Source: Thiothrix sp. UBA5583 (GTDB taxonomy: Bacteria > Pseudomonadota > Gammaproteobacteria > Thiotrichales > Thiotrichaceae). Taken from it: DNA of 64,000 bases. The position numbers and the translations under genes were made by a program. The stretch spans positions 51,693-115,692 of the forward strand of contig DILV01000029.1 of the NCBI GenBank assembly GCA_002425225.1, in the 5' to 3' direction. This document shows, piece after piece, positions 25,441 through 33,695 of this stretch; the first letter of the stretch is position 1; each line of letters opens with the position of its first letter. A model generated the notes under the pieces. It had not been told where the DNA came from, did not search any database, and worked only from the letters and a program-made list of their open reading frames with translations.

Positions 25441-25832
25441 TTACCGACGGGCAGGTAAACGCAACACCCCGGTCGCCAGCGCCGTTCCCAGCACAATCAC
25501 TGCCCCACCCACCAGCATCGGCGTACTAACAGTTTCGCCCAGAAACAGGCTACCCCACAGCACCCCGAACACCGGGATCAGGAACGTGACTGTCACCGCC
25601 CGCGATGCGCCCACTTCCGCCAGCAGCCGGAAAAACAGCACGAACGCCAGCGCCGCTGCCCGCTTTGCCCGCGCCACCACAGCAAGGGCAACAGGCACGC
25701 CACCGCAATCGCCACCCGCAGCCAGATCAGCGGAATCGCCCCGAACGCCGGAGCCGCATAGCGCATGAACAGGAATGACCCGCCCCACAGGGCTGCCAGC
25801 AGGATCAGGTCAAACAGGTTACGGGGCGTCAT
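25441..25832 (-). pseudogene. Broken EamA/DMT transporter
   Basis: The first 55 residues (LFDLILLAALWGGSFLFMRYAAPAFGAIPLIWLRV) in one frame are joined to the last 75 (ALAFVLFFRLLAEVGASRAVTVTFLIPVFGVLWG, ending LRLPARR) in another frame. About 150 residues from the middle of the usual 290-300 are missing. An internal deletion with frameshift is the simplest cause. Not functional. Confidence 0.8.
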
Positions 25833-25957
25833 ACGGGGATGACAGGGATGGGGTAAACGTTTCTGTGGTACATGGTTTGGTGGTTACGGTATCTGCTAAA
25901 GTCATGTTTCCTATAGTGACGGATTCACCCTCATGGCACCCGGTTTAAGTTTTCCTG

Positions 25958-26434
25958 TCATTGGTACTTTGCTGAGGTGATGAACTGACCAAAGGTTTCG
26001 CACCAGACGATGACGCTGGTGTACTGCGCCGGGTTGATGCCGGGCGGAACCTTGACGACAAAGTTGTTGAACGTTTTGACATCACCCACCAATGCCATCT
26101 GTGGTTTCAGGCGATTGAAGTCGACTTCCGTTTCTACAAACGTTGGTGAAAGGTAGAGCTTGTAATCAGGACCTGGAGCCAATTTACCCATCAAGGAAAT
26201 CGAATCCGTACCCACTGAAACGCTACCCTCGCCCCAGTGCAGCCCGTCACTGTCTTTGAGATCGCGCCGGAACTCCCCTTTATAAGTCGCCGCCCCTGCC
26301 GCTGCGGATACCTCTGCCACTGTGGGCGCGGCTGGCGCAATAAGAATAGGCAACCAGTAAATACCTGCCGCAAAGCCAAGCGCACTAACGATAGCGTGGG
26401 AGAACAGCAGGGTAACAAACGTCCGTAATTTCAT
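25958..26434 (-). CDS. DM13-domain exported protein
   Basis: 158 residues. An N-terminal membrane or signal segment (FVTLLFSHAIVSALGFAAGIYWLPILIA) is followed by a DM13 domain: DSDGLHWGEGSVSVG, YKLYLSPTFVETE, DVKTFNNFVVKVPPGINPAQYTSVIVWCETFGQFITSAKY. The conserved Cys in VIVWCE is kept. DM13 is proposed to have redox or adhesion roles at the cell surface. It lies 2 bp after a truncated SRPBCC gene on the same strand. Confidence 0.85.
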   Translation of the reverse strand: MKLRTFVTLLFSHAIVSALGFAAGIYWLPILIAPAAPTVAEVSAAAGAATYKGEFRRDLKDSDGLHWGEGSVSVGTDSISLMGKLAPGPDYKLYLSPTFVETEVDFNRLKPQMALVGDVKTFNNFVVKVPPGINPAQYTSVIVWCETFGQFITSAKYQ

Positions 26435-26436
26435 GA

Positions 26437-26685
26437 TTAACTTCTCCTATACGCAAGATCATAGATGTATATTTCGCTGCATTCCTGTTCAAATTTGTGT
26501 AGCTCGTAGGCAGTGCCGGTCAGTTCAAGGATTGTGCTGTTCCACGCGACAAATTTGCTGGCATCGGTCGATAATACCCATAACGTCGCCGCTGGAGCGT
26601 TGATGTCGATACCGATACTCGTTTGGCGGCTGAACAGTTTCTTCAGGGTTGTTGCCTGACCGTTAGCCATAGGTAATTGATTCAT
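26437..26685 (-). pseudogene. SRPBCC-family protein, truncated
   Basis: 82 residues: TSIGIDINAPAATLWVLSTDASKFVAWNSTILELTG is the start of an SRPBCC (START-like, hydrophobic ligand-binding) domain, which usually has about 150 residues. After LTG the sequence (TAYELHKFEQECSEIYIYDL) no longer fits and ends. A deletion or frameshift is likely. The reading frame could still be expressed. Confidence 0.55.
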
Positions 26686-26787
26686 TGATATATCCTCTTA
26701 TGGTGTCATGCCATTGTCAGGCTAAAGTAGCTGTAAATGAATACTCGCAGTAAGCATGGGGTCAAGTAGGTGTTGTGCGTGGCAGCA

Positions 26788-26901
26788 TCAACAGTAACTT
26801 GCTGACCGTATTCCAGTTGCGGGCAGTGGCAGGAACACCCAGATTTTTTTTCCACCTTTTCCGCGAGTGATGCCCCGGAACAGGGCGATGCAGGTGTGCA
26901 T
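26788..26901 (-). pseudogene. Possible DUF1697 start fragment
   Basis: Leftward frame MHTCIALFRGITRGKGGKKI resembles the N-terminus of DUF1697 proteins (M.T.IALLRGINVGG.) but stops after 37 codons without the rest of the roughly 170-residue domain. Weak evidence. The rest of 26686-26950 holds nothing recognisable. Confidence 0.3.
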
Positions 26902-26950
26902 GTCTCTTCCCACCAAGGTTTTTGAGTAGGTATGCAAACGCAAGGCAAGG

Positions 26951-27370
26951 TTAAGTGCCGTAGCGGCGCGTGATCTCAGCGACTGAGCCGACGACGAGTT
27001 TTTCGAGGACTGTTAGGTCGATGTCGCTCAAGCGGCGGATATACAGGCAAGCCTTACCCATCTTGTGTTTGCCGAGTTTGGCTAGCAGGTCTTGCTGTTC
27101 TGCGCCTTCTGCGACGAGATACACAACCAGATCCTTCCCACGGATCGCAAAGCCAGTCAGGCAGGATTCGCCTTTGTGCCCGCTGGCGTAAGTGTACCGG
27201 TATGAGCCGTAACCCACGATGCTCGCTCCCCACATCTTGGGGTCGTGCTGTGTGACGTTGCGCAGCATCGCCATCAGCGCCATGCAGTCGGCGCGTTGCG
27301 CTTCGTTGGCTTTGGCGGCAATGTAGTCATCAACGCTGGCATCGGTTGGCTTGGTTTTAGCTTCAGCCAT
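26951..27370 (-). CDS. DUF1801-family protein
   Basis: 139 residues from ATG 27370: KPTDASVDDYIAAKANEAQRADCMALMAMLRNVTQHDPKMWGASIVGYGSYRYTYASG and GKHKMGKACLYIRRLSDIDL are the standard DUF1801 phrases. YdhG/DUF1801 members are small cytoplasmic proteins of unknown function, some frataxin-like in fold. An upstream in-frame extension exists but does not match the family. Confidence 0.85.
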   Translation of the reverse strand: MAEAKTKPTDASVDDYIAAKANEAQRADCMALMAMLRNVTQHDPKMWGASIVGYGSYRYTYASGHKGESCLTGFAIRGKDLVVYLVAEGAEQQDLLAKLGKHKMGKACLYIRRLSDIDLTVLEKLVVGSVAEITRRYGT

Positions 27371-27448
27371 TGGGTGAACCTTCAAGGGGTGAAATAAATG
27401 TTGCCCCGCCCGCATAACAGGCAGAGCAACCATTATCAAACCAAGAGT

Positions 27449-27685
27449 TTAGCGCAAGGCATCAATGCCAGCCCCAAAATTGATATGGAAAACCCCACCA
27501 TCCATCACCAAGGCAGGCACAGACTGGATACCCGCTGCTTCAGCATCTGCTAACCTTGTCTTATCCTCACCCAAGTGGACAATTTCCACATCATAGCGGG
27601 CGGGGTCGAGAGCATTGGCGACAGTTTGTTCAGCAGCAACGCATACCGGGCAACCGGCATGATAAAAAACAGCTTTGGTTTTCAT
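27449..27685 (-). CDS. Small thioredoxin/glutaredoxin-like protein with CPVC
   Basis: 78 residues: VFYHAGCPVCVAAEQTVANAL has the redox CPVC pair at residues 12-15, and QSVPALVMDGGVFHINFGAGI holds the cis-Pro of the thioredoxin fold. The size corresponds to minimal glutaredoxin-like proteins. The divergent neighbour is an HxlR-type regulator; such regulators often control redox genes next to them, which is a reasonable guess here. Confidence 0.8.
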   Translation of the reverse strand: MKTKAVFYHAGCPVCVAAEQTVANALDPARYDVEIVHLGEDKTRLADAEAAGIQSVPALVMDGGVFHINFGAGIDALR

Positions 27686-27808
27686 GGCATTTTTCTCCTG
27701 AAATTGTTACGGTGGATGCCTCAGTGACACACCCACAGCTTAGCCCCCTGCACCGCCCAAAAACAGCAGGCACTTTTTGGTTCCCTACCTACCTTATGGT
27801 GTAACCTC

Positions 27809-28156
27809 ATGAAAAACAAAACAGAAAAAAAACCACCATCAAGCCGCTCTACCTATCGACAACTGGAGGATGTGGTCGGGTGTAAATGGTCAGTTTCTGT
27901 CTTGCAAGCAATTGCGGAAGGCATTTCCCGCCCCGGTGCGTTGGAACGTCATATCGACGGCATTTCCACCAAAGTTTTGGGTGAACGCCTGCGCAAACTG
28001 ACGGCATATGGCTTGTTATCCCGTCAGGTTTACCCGGAAATACCACCTCACACCGAATACACCCTGACAGACAATGGCAGAAAGCTGGCGGCGATCATTG
28101 CCCAACTACAACGCCTGGATAACGACATCCGCTCAGCGACTGACGACGTGCAATAA
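27809..28156 (+). CDS. HxlR-family transcriptional regulator
   Basis: 115 residues: TYRQLEDVVGCKWSVSVLQAIAEGISRPGALERHIDGISTKVLGERLRKLTAYGLLSRQVYPEIPPHTEYTLTDNGRKL is the full HxlR winged helix, with the conserved Cys in GCKW and the PPHTEYTLT wing. It is a likely regulator of the divergent CPVC thioredoxin-like gene (123-bp spacer). Confidence 0.92.
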   Translation: MKNKTEKKPPSSRSTYRQLEDVVGCKWSVSVLQAIAEGISRPGALERHIDGISTKVLGERLRKLTAYGLLSRQVYPEIPPHTEYTLTDNGRKLAAIIAQLQRLDNDIRSATDDVQ

Positions 28157-28282
28157 GGAACATCATCATGCCCGCCGACACAAGCAAGTGATAATGGGGT
28201 CGGATATGCATGGTCGTCTCTATACAGGGTGCTTTTTCATTGGCGCAAGAGTGTCGGTTAGGGTGATGCCGATGGTGTCCAT

Positions 28283-28876
28283 TTAACGTTCCTCATTCCG
28301 CCGGAAGCAATCAAGCGTATGGTCATTCACCATCCCCGTCGCCTGCATGTGCGCGTAACACACGGTCGAACCCATGAATTTGAAGCCGCGCTTTTTCAAA
28401 TCCTTGCTCATCGCATCCGATTCCGGGGTGGTGGCGGGGCATTCAGCCAGTGTACGCCAATGGTTAACGATGGGTTTGCCACCGACAAACTGCCACAGAT
28501 AGGCATCAAAACTGCCGAATTCTGCCTGCACTTCCAAAAAGCGTTGCGCGTTGTTGATGGTTGCCAACACTTTCAGGCGATTGCGGATGATTCCAGCGTT
28601 GCCGAGCAATTCCTCGACTTTGGCAGCGTCGTAGAGCGCAATTTTTTCGGGGTCGAAATTGTCGAAGGCTTGCCGGTAATTCTCACGTTTGCGCAGGATG
28701 GTGTACCAACTCAAGCCCGCTTGCGCCGATTCCAGCACGATGAACTCGAACAGTTTGCGGTCATCGTGGACGGGTACGCCCCATTCTTCATCATGGTAGG
28801 CGACGTAATCGGGTTTGCTCAAATCTACCCAGGCGCAACGGCACGGGGCGGAGAGTATTGGATCAATGATTGTCAT
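28283..28876 (-). CDS. tag: DNA-3-methyladenine glycosylase I
   Basis: 197 residues closely matching Tag: CAWVDLSKPDYVAYHDEEWGVPVHDDRKLFEFIVLESAQAGLSWYTILRKRENYRQAF, the conserved Glu in LESAQAGLSW, and zinc ligands Cys and His near the start (CRCAW, YHDEEWG) with GSTVCYAHMQATGMVNDH near the end. It removes 3-methyladenine from alkylated DNA. Monocistronic. A palindrome shared with the DUF1428/VOC/YafY locus lies 60 bp upstream. Confidence 0.96.
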   Translation of the reverse strand: MTIIDPILSAPCRCAWVDLSKPDYVAYHDEEWGVPVHDDRKLFEFIVLESAQAGLSWYTILRKRENYRQAFDNFDPEKIALYDAAKVEELLGNAGIIRNRLKVLATINNAQRFLEVQAEFGSFDAYLWQFVGGKPIVNHWRTLAECPATTPESDAMSKDLKKRGFKFMGSTVCYAHMQATGMVNDHTLDCFRRNEER

Positions 28877-28935
28877 GTTTCACCAAGGGGTTCAGCCAGC
28901 AGTGTGTGCCCAAAACCGCAGTGTAGTACAAGACC

Positions 28936-28955
28936 CCTGACAACGTACTGTCAGG
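28936..28955. promoter_or_regulatory. CCTGACA-N6-TGTCAGG palindrome, copy 1
   Basis: Perfect 7-bp arms around ACGTAC, in the divergent spacer between tag and an alpha/beta hydrolase gene. The same arms and spacing occur at 57935-57954, next to a YafY/WYL-type regulator gene, so it is a candidate operator of that regulator. Confidence 0.6.
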
Positions 28956-29122
28956 ATGTCGGGTATGTCTGTTTTTTAACTGTATGCGTACCGGCTTGCG
29001 TCTGAGAATATTCCGTGCTTGCATCTGCCCTTGCTGATGGATTACGAAGGAGGTGGACGGCAAGGAATTGGCAGCGCTGATTCCGTCCTGTACTGGCGAA
29101 TGAAAGCATAAGGATCTAACCC

Positions 29123-30073
29123 GTGATAATGACCCTCATCCTGTTATTAACCGGCATTTCGCTGATCGGTGGGCTGCTGCTCACGGCTGCACTGGTTTTC
29201 GGCGATCCCAAACCCCTGCCGCCCTTGAGCGGGGTCAGCGAACCGTTCAACAAGGTGGATTTCTCTGACCTGCCAACACTGGATTACGCAGCGGCGCGAG
29301 ACCATACCCCGCTGGCCTACCGCCACTACCCCGCCAGCTCAGCGCGGGGCAGCGTGGTGCTGATACACGGTTCCTCTGCCAACAGCCGCAGTATGCATGT
29401 GCTGGCGAAAGCCTTTGCCAGCAACGGCTTGCACGCCTACGCGCTGGATATGCGCGGGCATGGGGCAAGCGGGCAACGTGGGCAGATTGCTTATCTGGGA
29501 CAACTGGAAGATGATATCAGCGATTGGATGCAGGCCGTACAACCGACGCAGCCTTGCACACTGGTGGGCTTTTCCTCTGGCGGCGGTTTTGCCTTGCGGG
29601 TGGCGGGCAGTGAGCGGCAACACCTGTTCCAGCATTACCTGCTGCTGGCTCCCTTCCTCGGTCAGGATGCACCAACCTATCGCCCGGAATGCGGCTGGGT
29701 CAGCATGGGTGTGCCACGAATGCTTGCCCTGAATATCCTGAATGGTTTCGGTATCACCGCTTTCAATCACCTGCCAGTGACCCGCTTTGCGCTTGATCCG
29801 GCTGCGGCGGGGGAATTAACCGCAACGTATTCCTTTGCACTAGCGACCAACTTCCGCCCGCCAGCCAACTACCGTGCTACTATCCGCGCTGTCCGCCAAC
29901 CGCTGCGCATCATTGTGGGCAAGGCTGACAAGGTGGTGGTGGCAGAACAGTTCGAGCCGGTATTCCGGGAAGCTGGCAACCCTATCCCCATCACCCTGCT
30001 GGAAGGAATAACGCATGTGCAATTGATTTTGCAGCCCAACGCCATTGCCAGCATCCTGCGCTGGCAAGACTGA
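29123..30073 (+). CDS. Alpha/beta hydrolase, membrane-anchored
   Basis: 316 residues. One N-terminal membrane helix (TLILLLTGISLIGGLLLTAALVF) is followed by an alpha/beta-hydrolase fold: VVLIHGSSANSRSMH (oxyanion hole), nucleophile elbow GFSSGG, Asp in GKADKVV and catalytic His in GITHVQL. Monoacylglycerol-lipase-like in outline (DMRGHGASG). The GTG at 29123 lies 9 bp after AAGGA; an ATG two codons later is an alternative. The substrate is unknown. Confidence 0.85.
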   Translation: MIMTLILLLTGISLIGGLLLTAALVFGDPKPLPPLSGVSEPFNKVDFSDLPTLDYAAARDHTPLAYRHYPASSARGSVVLIHGSSANSRSMHVLAKAFASNGLHAYALDMRGHGASGQRGQIAYLGQLEDDISDWMQAVQPTQPCTLVGFSSGGGFALRVAGSERQHLFQHYLLLAPFLGQDAPTYRPECGWVSMGVPRMLALNILNGFGITAFNHLPVTRFALDPAAAGELTATYSFALATNFRPPANYRATIRAVRQPLRIIVGKADKVVVAEQFEPVFREAGNPIPITLLEGITHVQLILQPNAIASILRWQD

Positions 30074-31273
30074 TCAGGCTGCCTCCAGCGCCTGTTCCAC
30101 ATCCCGCAGCAAATCCGCCGTATCCTCCAGCCCTGCCGAAACACGCACCAACCCTTCGCTAATCAGGTGTTCTGCCCGTTCTTCAGGGGTGTAGGTGGAA
30201 TGGGTCATGCTGGCGGGGTGTTGCGCCAGACTTTCCGCATCGCCCAGACTGACGGCACGGGTGATCAGATTGAGCGCATTCATGAAACGGCAGCCAGCCT
30301 CGAAGCCGCCCTTGAGTTCAAACGCAACCATGCCGCCCGGTTGCGCCATCTGCCGCTGTGCCAATGCGTATTGCGGGAAACTTGCCAAGCCGGGGTAATG
30401 GCAAACCGCCACTTTGGGATGAGTGACCAGCAGCTCTGCAAGCGCTTGCGCATTCTGGCAGTGGCGATCCATGCGCAGTGCCAGCGTTTTCAGACCGCGT
30501 AGCACCAGAAACGCATCCTGCGACGACATTACCGCACCGGTCATATCCTTGATGCCGTAGAAACGTACCTGGGTCAGCGTTTCAGCATCGCCAACAATTG
30601 CCCCGGCAATCAGGTCGCCGTGTCCGCCGAGGTATTTGGTGGCGGAATGCACCACATAATCCGCCCCCAGTTCCAGCGGGCGTTGCAAATAGGGGGTGCA
30701 ATAAGTGTTATCCACCACTACCTTACAGTTGTCGTACTGATGGGCAATGGCTGCAACCGCCGGAATATCCACCAACCGCATATTGGGGTTGGCGGGCGAT
30801 TCAAAGAACACCATGCGGGTTTTCGCACTGATCGCTGCCGCCAGGTTGGCGGGGTCAGCCATATCGACATGGGTAATGGTCACACCGAACTTGTGCAGAC
30901 CGTGGTTAAAAAACGCATAGGTGCAACCGTACAGGGTCTTGTCGGCAATGATTTCATCGCCCGGTTGCAGCAATGTCCACAACAATGCAGCGGTCGCGCC
31001 CATGCCGGAAGCCGTGACCAATGCTGCTTCGCCGCCTTCCAGATCAGCGATGCGCTGTTCCAGCAACACCGTGGTGGGGTTGCCAACCCGTGAATAGACG
31101 TAGCCCTGCTGCTCCCCGGCAAACCGTTTCATGCCGTCTTCCACCGTCGGGAAGGTGTAGGTGGAACTCAGGTGTATCGGCGGATTGAGGTCGCCGGTTC
31201 CAGCATACTGATCCCATCCATGATGAATGGCGCGGGTAGAAAAGCCCATTTTCTGGTCGGTTGCTTGGCTCAT
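30074..31273 (-). CDS. megL: Methionine gamma-lyase
   Basis: 399 residues from ATG 31273 (GGAGG upstream). Cys/Met-metabolism PLP enzyme: YSRVGNPTT, LYGCTYAFFNHGLHKFGVTITHVDM (the Cys of LYGCT is characteristic of methionine gamma-lyase), ESPANPNM, VVVDNTYCTPYLQRPLELG and the PLP lysine in HSATKYLGGHGD. It splits methionine to methanethiol, 2-oxobutyrate and ammonia. Cystathionine gamma-lyases share the fold, but the Cys and PLELGADYVVHSATKYLGGHGD fit MGL better. Its product would feed the sulfur metabolism expected in a sulfur bacterium. Confidence 0.88.
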   Translation of the reverse strand: MSQATDQKMGFSTRAIHHGWDQYAGTGDLNPPIHLSSTYTFPTVEDGMKRFAGEQQGYVYSRVGNPTTVLLEQRIADLEGGEAALVTASGMGATAALLWTLLQPGDEIIADKTLYGCTYAFFNHGLHKFGVTITHVDMADPANLAAAISAKTRMVFFESPANPNMRLVDIPAVAAIAHQYDNCKVVVDNTYCTPYLQRPLELGADYVVHSATKYLGGHGDLIAGAIVGDAETLTQVRFYGIKDMTGAVMSSQDAFLVLRGLKTLALRMDRHCQNAQALAELLVTHPKVAVCHYPGLASFPQYALAQRQMAQPGGMVAFELKGGFEAGCRFMNALNLITRAVSLGDAESLAQHPASMTHSTYTPEERAEHLISEGLVRVSAGLEDTADLLRDVEQALEAA

Positions 31274-31313
31274 GGTTTCCTCCAAAGCGTATTTTCGATG
31301 TAGCGGAACAGAA

Positions 31314-33215
31314 TTACTCCCCAGCGGCACTGGCGGTTTCGTATGCTTCGCTGGCTTCCATCCACGCCATTTCCACCTCTTCCAGCTTGGCATCGGTGTT
31401 GCTCTTGTCGAGCAGCAGTTGCTTGAGCCGGTTTTTGTTGGCTTCGTTGTAAATGTCGGGGTCGGCGAGTTGGGTTTCCAGCACAGCTTTTTGCTGGTTG
31501 AGTTTGTCCATCTCCTGCTCCAGTTTTTCGACCTTGCGCTTTAAGGGCTGGAGCTGTTTGCGGCGTTCAGCGGATTCGCGGCGTTGGTCTTTGCGACCGG
31601 CAGAAGTGTGGGCAGCGGCAGGTTCATCCGAGGGTTTGGCAGCCGCTTCTTCGGCGCGGAAACGGTTTTGCAGCCACACGGCGTAGTCGTCGAGGTCGCC
31701 ATCGAATTCCACCGCTTTGCCGCTATCGACCAGCAGCAGCTTGTCGGTGACAGTTTTAAGCATGTGGCGGTCGTGTGAAACAATCAGCATTGCGCCCTTG
31801 AATGCCTGCAAGGCCATGCTGAGGGCAAGGCGCATGTCGAGGTCGAGGTGGTTGGTCGGTTCGTCGAGCAGCAACAGGTTGGGGCGCTGGTAGATCAGCA
31901 AGGCCAGCGCGAGGCGGGCTTTTTCACCGCCGGAAAATGGCGCGACGGCCTCTTCCACCCGTGTCCCCTGAAAGGCGAAACCACCGAGGAAGTTGCGCAA
32001 GTCCTGTTCGCGGGCTTGCTTGTCGAGTTCACGCAGGTGTTGCAGCGGCGACTGGTCGGGCTTGAGCTGTTCGAGCTGGTGCTGGGCGAAGTAGCCGATT
32101 TTCAGGTCGGGAGCCTGCCAGCTTTCGCCCGCCTGCGCTGGCAGTTTGCCCGCGAGGAACTTGATCAGGGTGGATTTGCCCGCACCGTTGGGGCCAATCA
32201 GGCCGATGCGGTCGCTGGGGAAAATTTGCAGTTCCACCTTGTCAATGATGGTTTTATCCGCATAGCCGAGGCGGGCTTCACGCACATGCAGCAGGCGGTC
32301 GGGCAACTTTTCCGGGTCACGGAAGCTGAAATGGAACGGCGAATCGACGTGCGCGGCGGAAATCACTTCCATGCGTTCCAGCGCTTTCAGACGGCTTTGC
32401 GCCTGACGGGCTTTGGTGGCTTGGGCGCGGAAACGGTCGACGTACTTCTGCATGTGTTCGCGTTCGCGCTTCTGCTTTTCGTAGGCCGATTGCTGCTGGG
32501 CGAGTTTTTCCGCACGGGTGATTTCAAAGGTGGAATAGTTGCCGGTGTAGAGCGTGAGCCTGCCGTGTTCGATGTGCGCGATATTGGTGCAAATGGCGTC
32601 GAGGAATTCGCGGTCGTGCGAAATCAGCAGCAGCGTGCCACGGTAGCTGTTCAGCCAGTCTTGCAGCCAGATGACCGCATCAAGGTCGAGGTGGTTGGTG
32701 GGTTCGTCGAGTAGCAGCAGGTCGGAACGGCACATCAGCGCTTGCGCGAGGTTGAGGCGCATCCGCCAGCCGCCGGAAAAACTGCTGACCGGGCGAGTGA
32801 TTTCCTCCGGCTTGAAACCGAGGCCGTGTAACAGGGTGGCGGCGCGGCTTTCAGCGGTGTAGCCGTCGATGGCGTCGAGGCGGGCGTGCAGTTCGCCGAG
32901 GTGTGCGCCGTCGGCATGTTCGAGCTGGGCGTGCAGACTGACGTATTCGGTATCGCCTTCGAGCGCGTAATGGAGCGCGGACTGCTGGCTGGAGGGCGTT
33001 TCCTGCTTGACGTGGGCAATGACCCAGCCGGGCGGCATGGAAAAGTTGCCGGTATCCTGCGAGATTTCACCCCGGATCAGGGCAAACAGGGTGGATTTGC
33101 CAACGCCGTTCGCACCCGTAACACCGGCTTTCTGACCGGGGTGGATGGAGAAGGAGGTGGATTCCAGCAGGGCTTTAGCGCCGCGCCGGAGGGTGAGGTC
33201 GGAGAAGACTAGCAT
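31314..33215 (-). CDS. yheS: ABC-F family ATPase YheS
   Basis: 633 residues. Two ABC ATPase domains: Walker A GANGVGKSTLFALI and GPNGAGKSTLIKFL, signatures FSGGWRMRLNLAQAL and FSGGEKARLALALL, Walker B LLLLDEPTNHLDLD twice. The ABC-F linker (KYVDRFRAQATKARQAQSR) lies between. A charged coiled-coil C-terminus (KRKVEKLEQEMDKLNQQKAV) follows. It matches E. coli YheS along its length. ABC-F proteins act on stalled ribosomes at the exit site. It is 40 bp downstream of nothing on its strand and precedes megL by 40 bp. Confidence 0.95.
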   Translation of the reverse strand: MLVFSDLTLRRGAKALLESTSFSIHPGQKAGVTGANGVGKSTLFALIRGEISQDTGNFSMPPGWVIAHVKQETPSSQQSALHYALEGDTEYVSLHAQLEHADGAHLGELHARLDAIDGYTAESRAATLLHGLGFKPEEITRPVSSFSGGWRMRLNLAQALMCRSDLLLLDEPTNHLDLDAVIWLQDWLNSYRGTLLLISHDREFLDAICTNIAHIEHGRLTLYTGNYSTFEITRAEKLAQQQSAYEKQKREREHMQKYVDRFRAQATKARQAQSRLKALERMEVISAAHVDSPFHFSFRDPEKLPDRLLHVREARLGYADKTIIDKVELQIFPSDRIGLIGPNGAGKSTLIKFLAGKLPAQAGESWQAPDLKIGYFAQHQLEQLKPDQSPLQHLRELDKQAREQDLRNFLGGFAFQGTRVEEAVAPFSGGEKARLALALLIYQRPNLLLLDEPTNHLDLDMRLALSMALQAFKGAMLIVSHDRHMLKTVTDKLLLVDSGKAVEFDGDLDDYAVWLQNRFRAEEAAAKPSDEPAAAHTSAGRKDQRRESAERRKQLQPLKRKVEKLEQEMDKLNQQKAVLETQLADPDIYNEANKNRLKQLLLDKSNTDAKLEEVEMAWMEASEAYETASAAGE

Positions 33216-33224
33216 GGGAGAACT

Positions 33225-33485
33225 CTATCGTTTGTTGGCTTCGTCGCGGGAAAGGAAATCAGCATCTTCATCCAAATGCACAGGATCATTAGCATATTTT
33301 TCGATGAAACCGACATCTTTACGCAAGTTATTTCGCCATGCGGTATAGTCCGTAGAATACTCTGCATCTGCGGCAATCGTCCCATCCTGTTGACCGAACA
33401 GAAAGCCTACAAAACCTGCCAGCATTTGTAACTGCTCAGGATTAAGTTTTTGTATTTTCTGCCGAATATTTTCCAAATCAGACAC
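33225..33485 (-). CDS. Small hypothetical protein
   Basis: 86 residues from GTG 33485: DLENIRQKIQKLNPEQLQML, FVGFLFGQQDG, then acidic AEYSTDYTAWRNNLRKDVGF and a KR end. No family recognised. The frame stays open far upstream through the GC-rich hairpin tract, but that extension is low-complexity and unlikely to be protein. Placed between the TIR-FGE gene and yheS on the same strand. Confidence 0.5.
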   Translation of the reverse strand: MSDLENIRQKIQKLNPEQLQMLAGFVGFLFGQQDGTIAADAEYSTDYTAWRNNLRKDVGFIEKYANDPVHLDEDADFLSRDEANKR

Positions 33486-33540
33486 ACCGTGACTCCAGCT
33501 TACTTTCTGGCGCGAGTATACCACCAAACTCACCGCCGCT

Positions 33541-33690
33541 GCGCGGCAGGGGCGCTGCCCCTGCACCCCGCCAAGAGCGCGTCTGACTCCAACAAACGCT
33601 GCGGCTACTCCGGTAACGCCGCTGCATTTGTCTGCGTCAGCCGCGCAAGAAACCCCGCCTCCGGCGGCGGCTCCGCTGCCCTGCATGGCC
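33541..33690 (-). other. GC-rich hairpin tract after the TIR-FGE gene
   Basis: About 150 bp directly after the TIR-FGE stop. Stems include GCAGGGGC/GCCCCTGC (33546-33564) and CCGCC/GGCGG (33655-33667), and a TGAGCTCA palindrome overlaps the stop codon. No gene is visible. Hairpins just past the variable region are a feature of diversity-generating retroelement targets, so this may be such a homing end. Confidence 0.4.
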
Positions 33691-33695
33691 TGAGC

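Noticed and set aside
30074..31273. Cystathionine gamma-lyase or synthase
   Set aside because: The LYGCT Cys and surrounding sequence fit methionine gamma-lyase better.
33225..33686. A 153-residue protein reading through the hairpin tract
   Set aside because: The first 67 residues are low-complexity translation of GC-rich stems; the GTG at 33485 gives a more plausible 86-residue gene.
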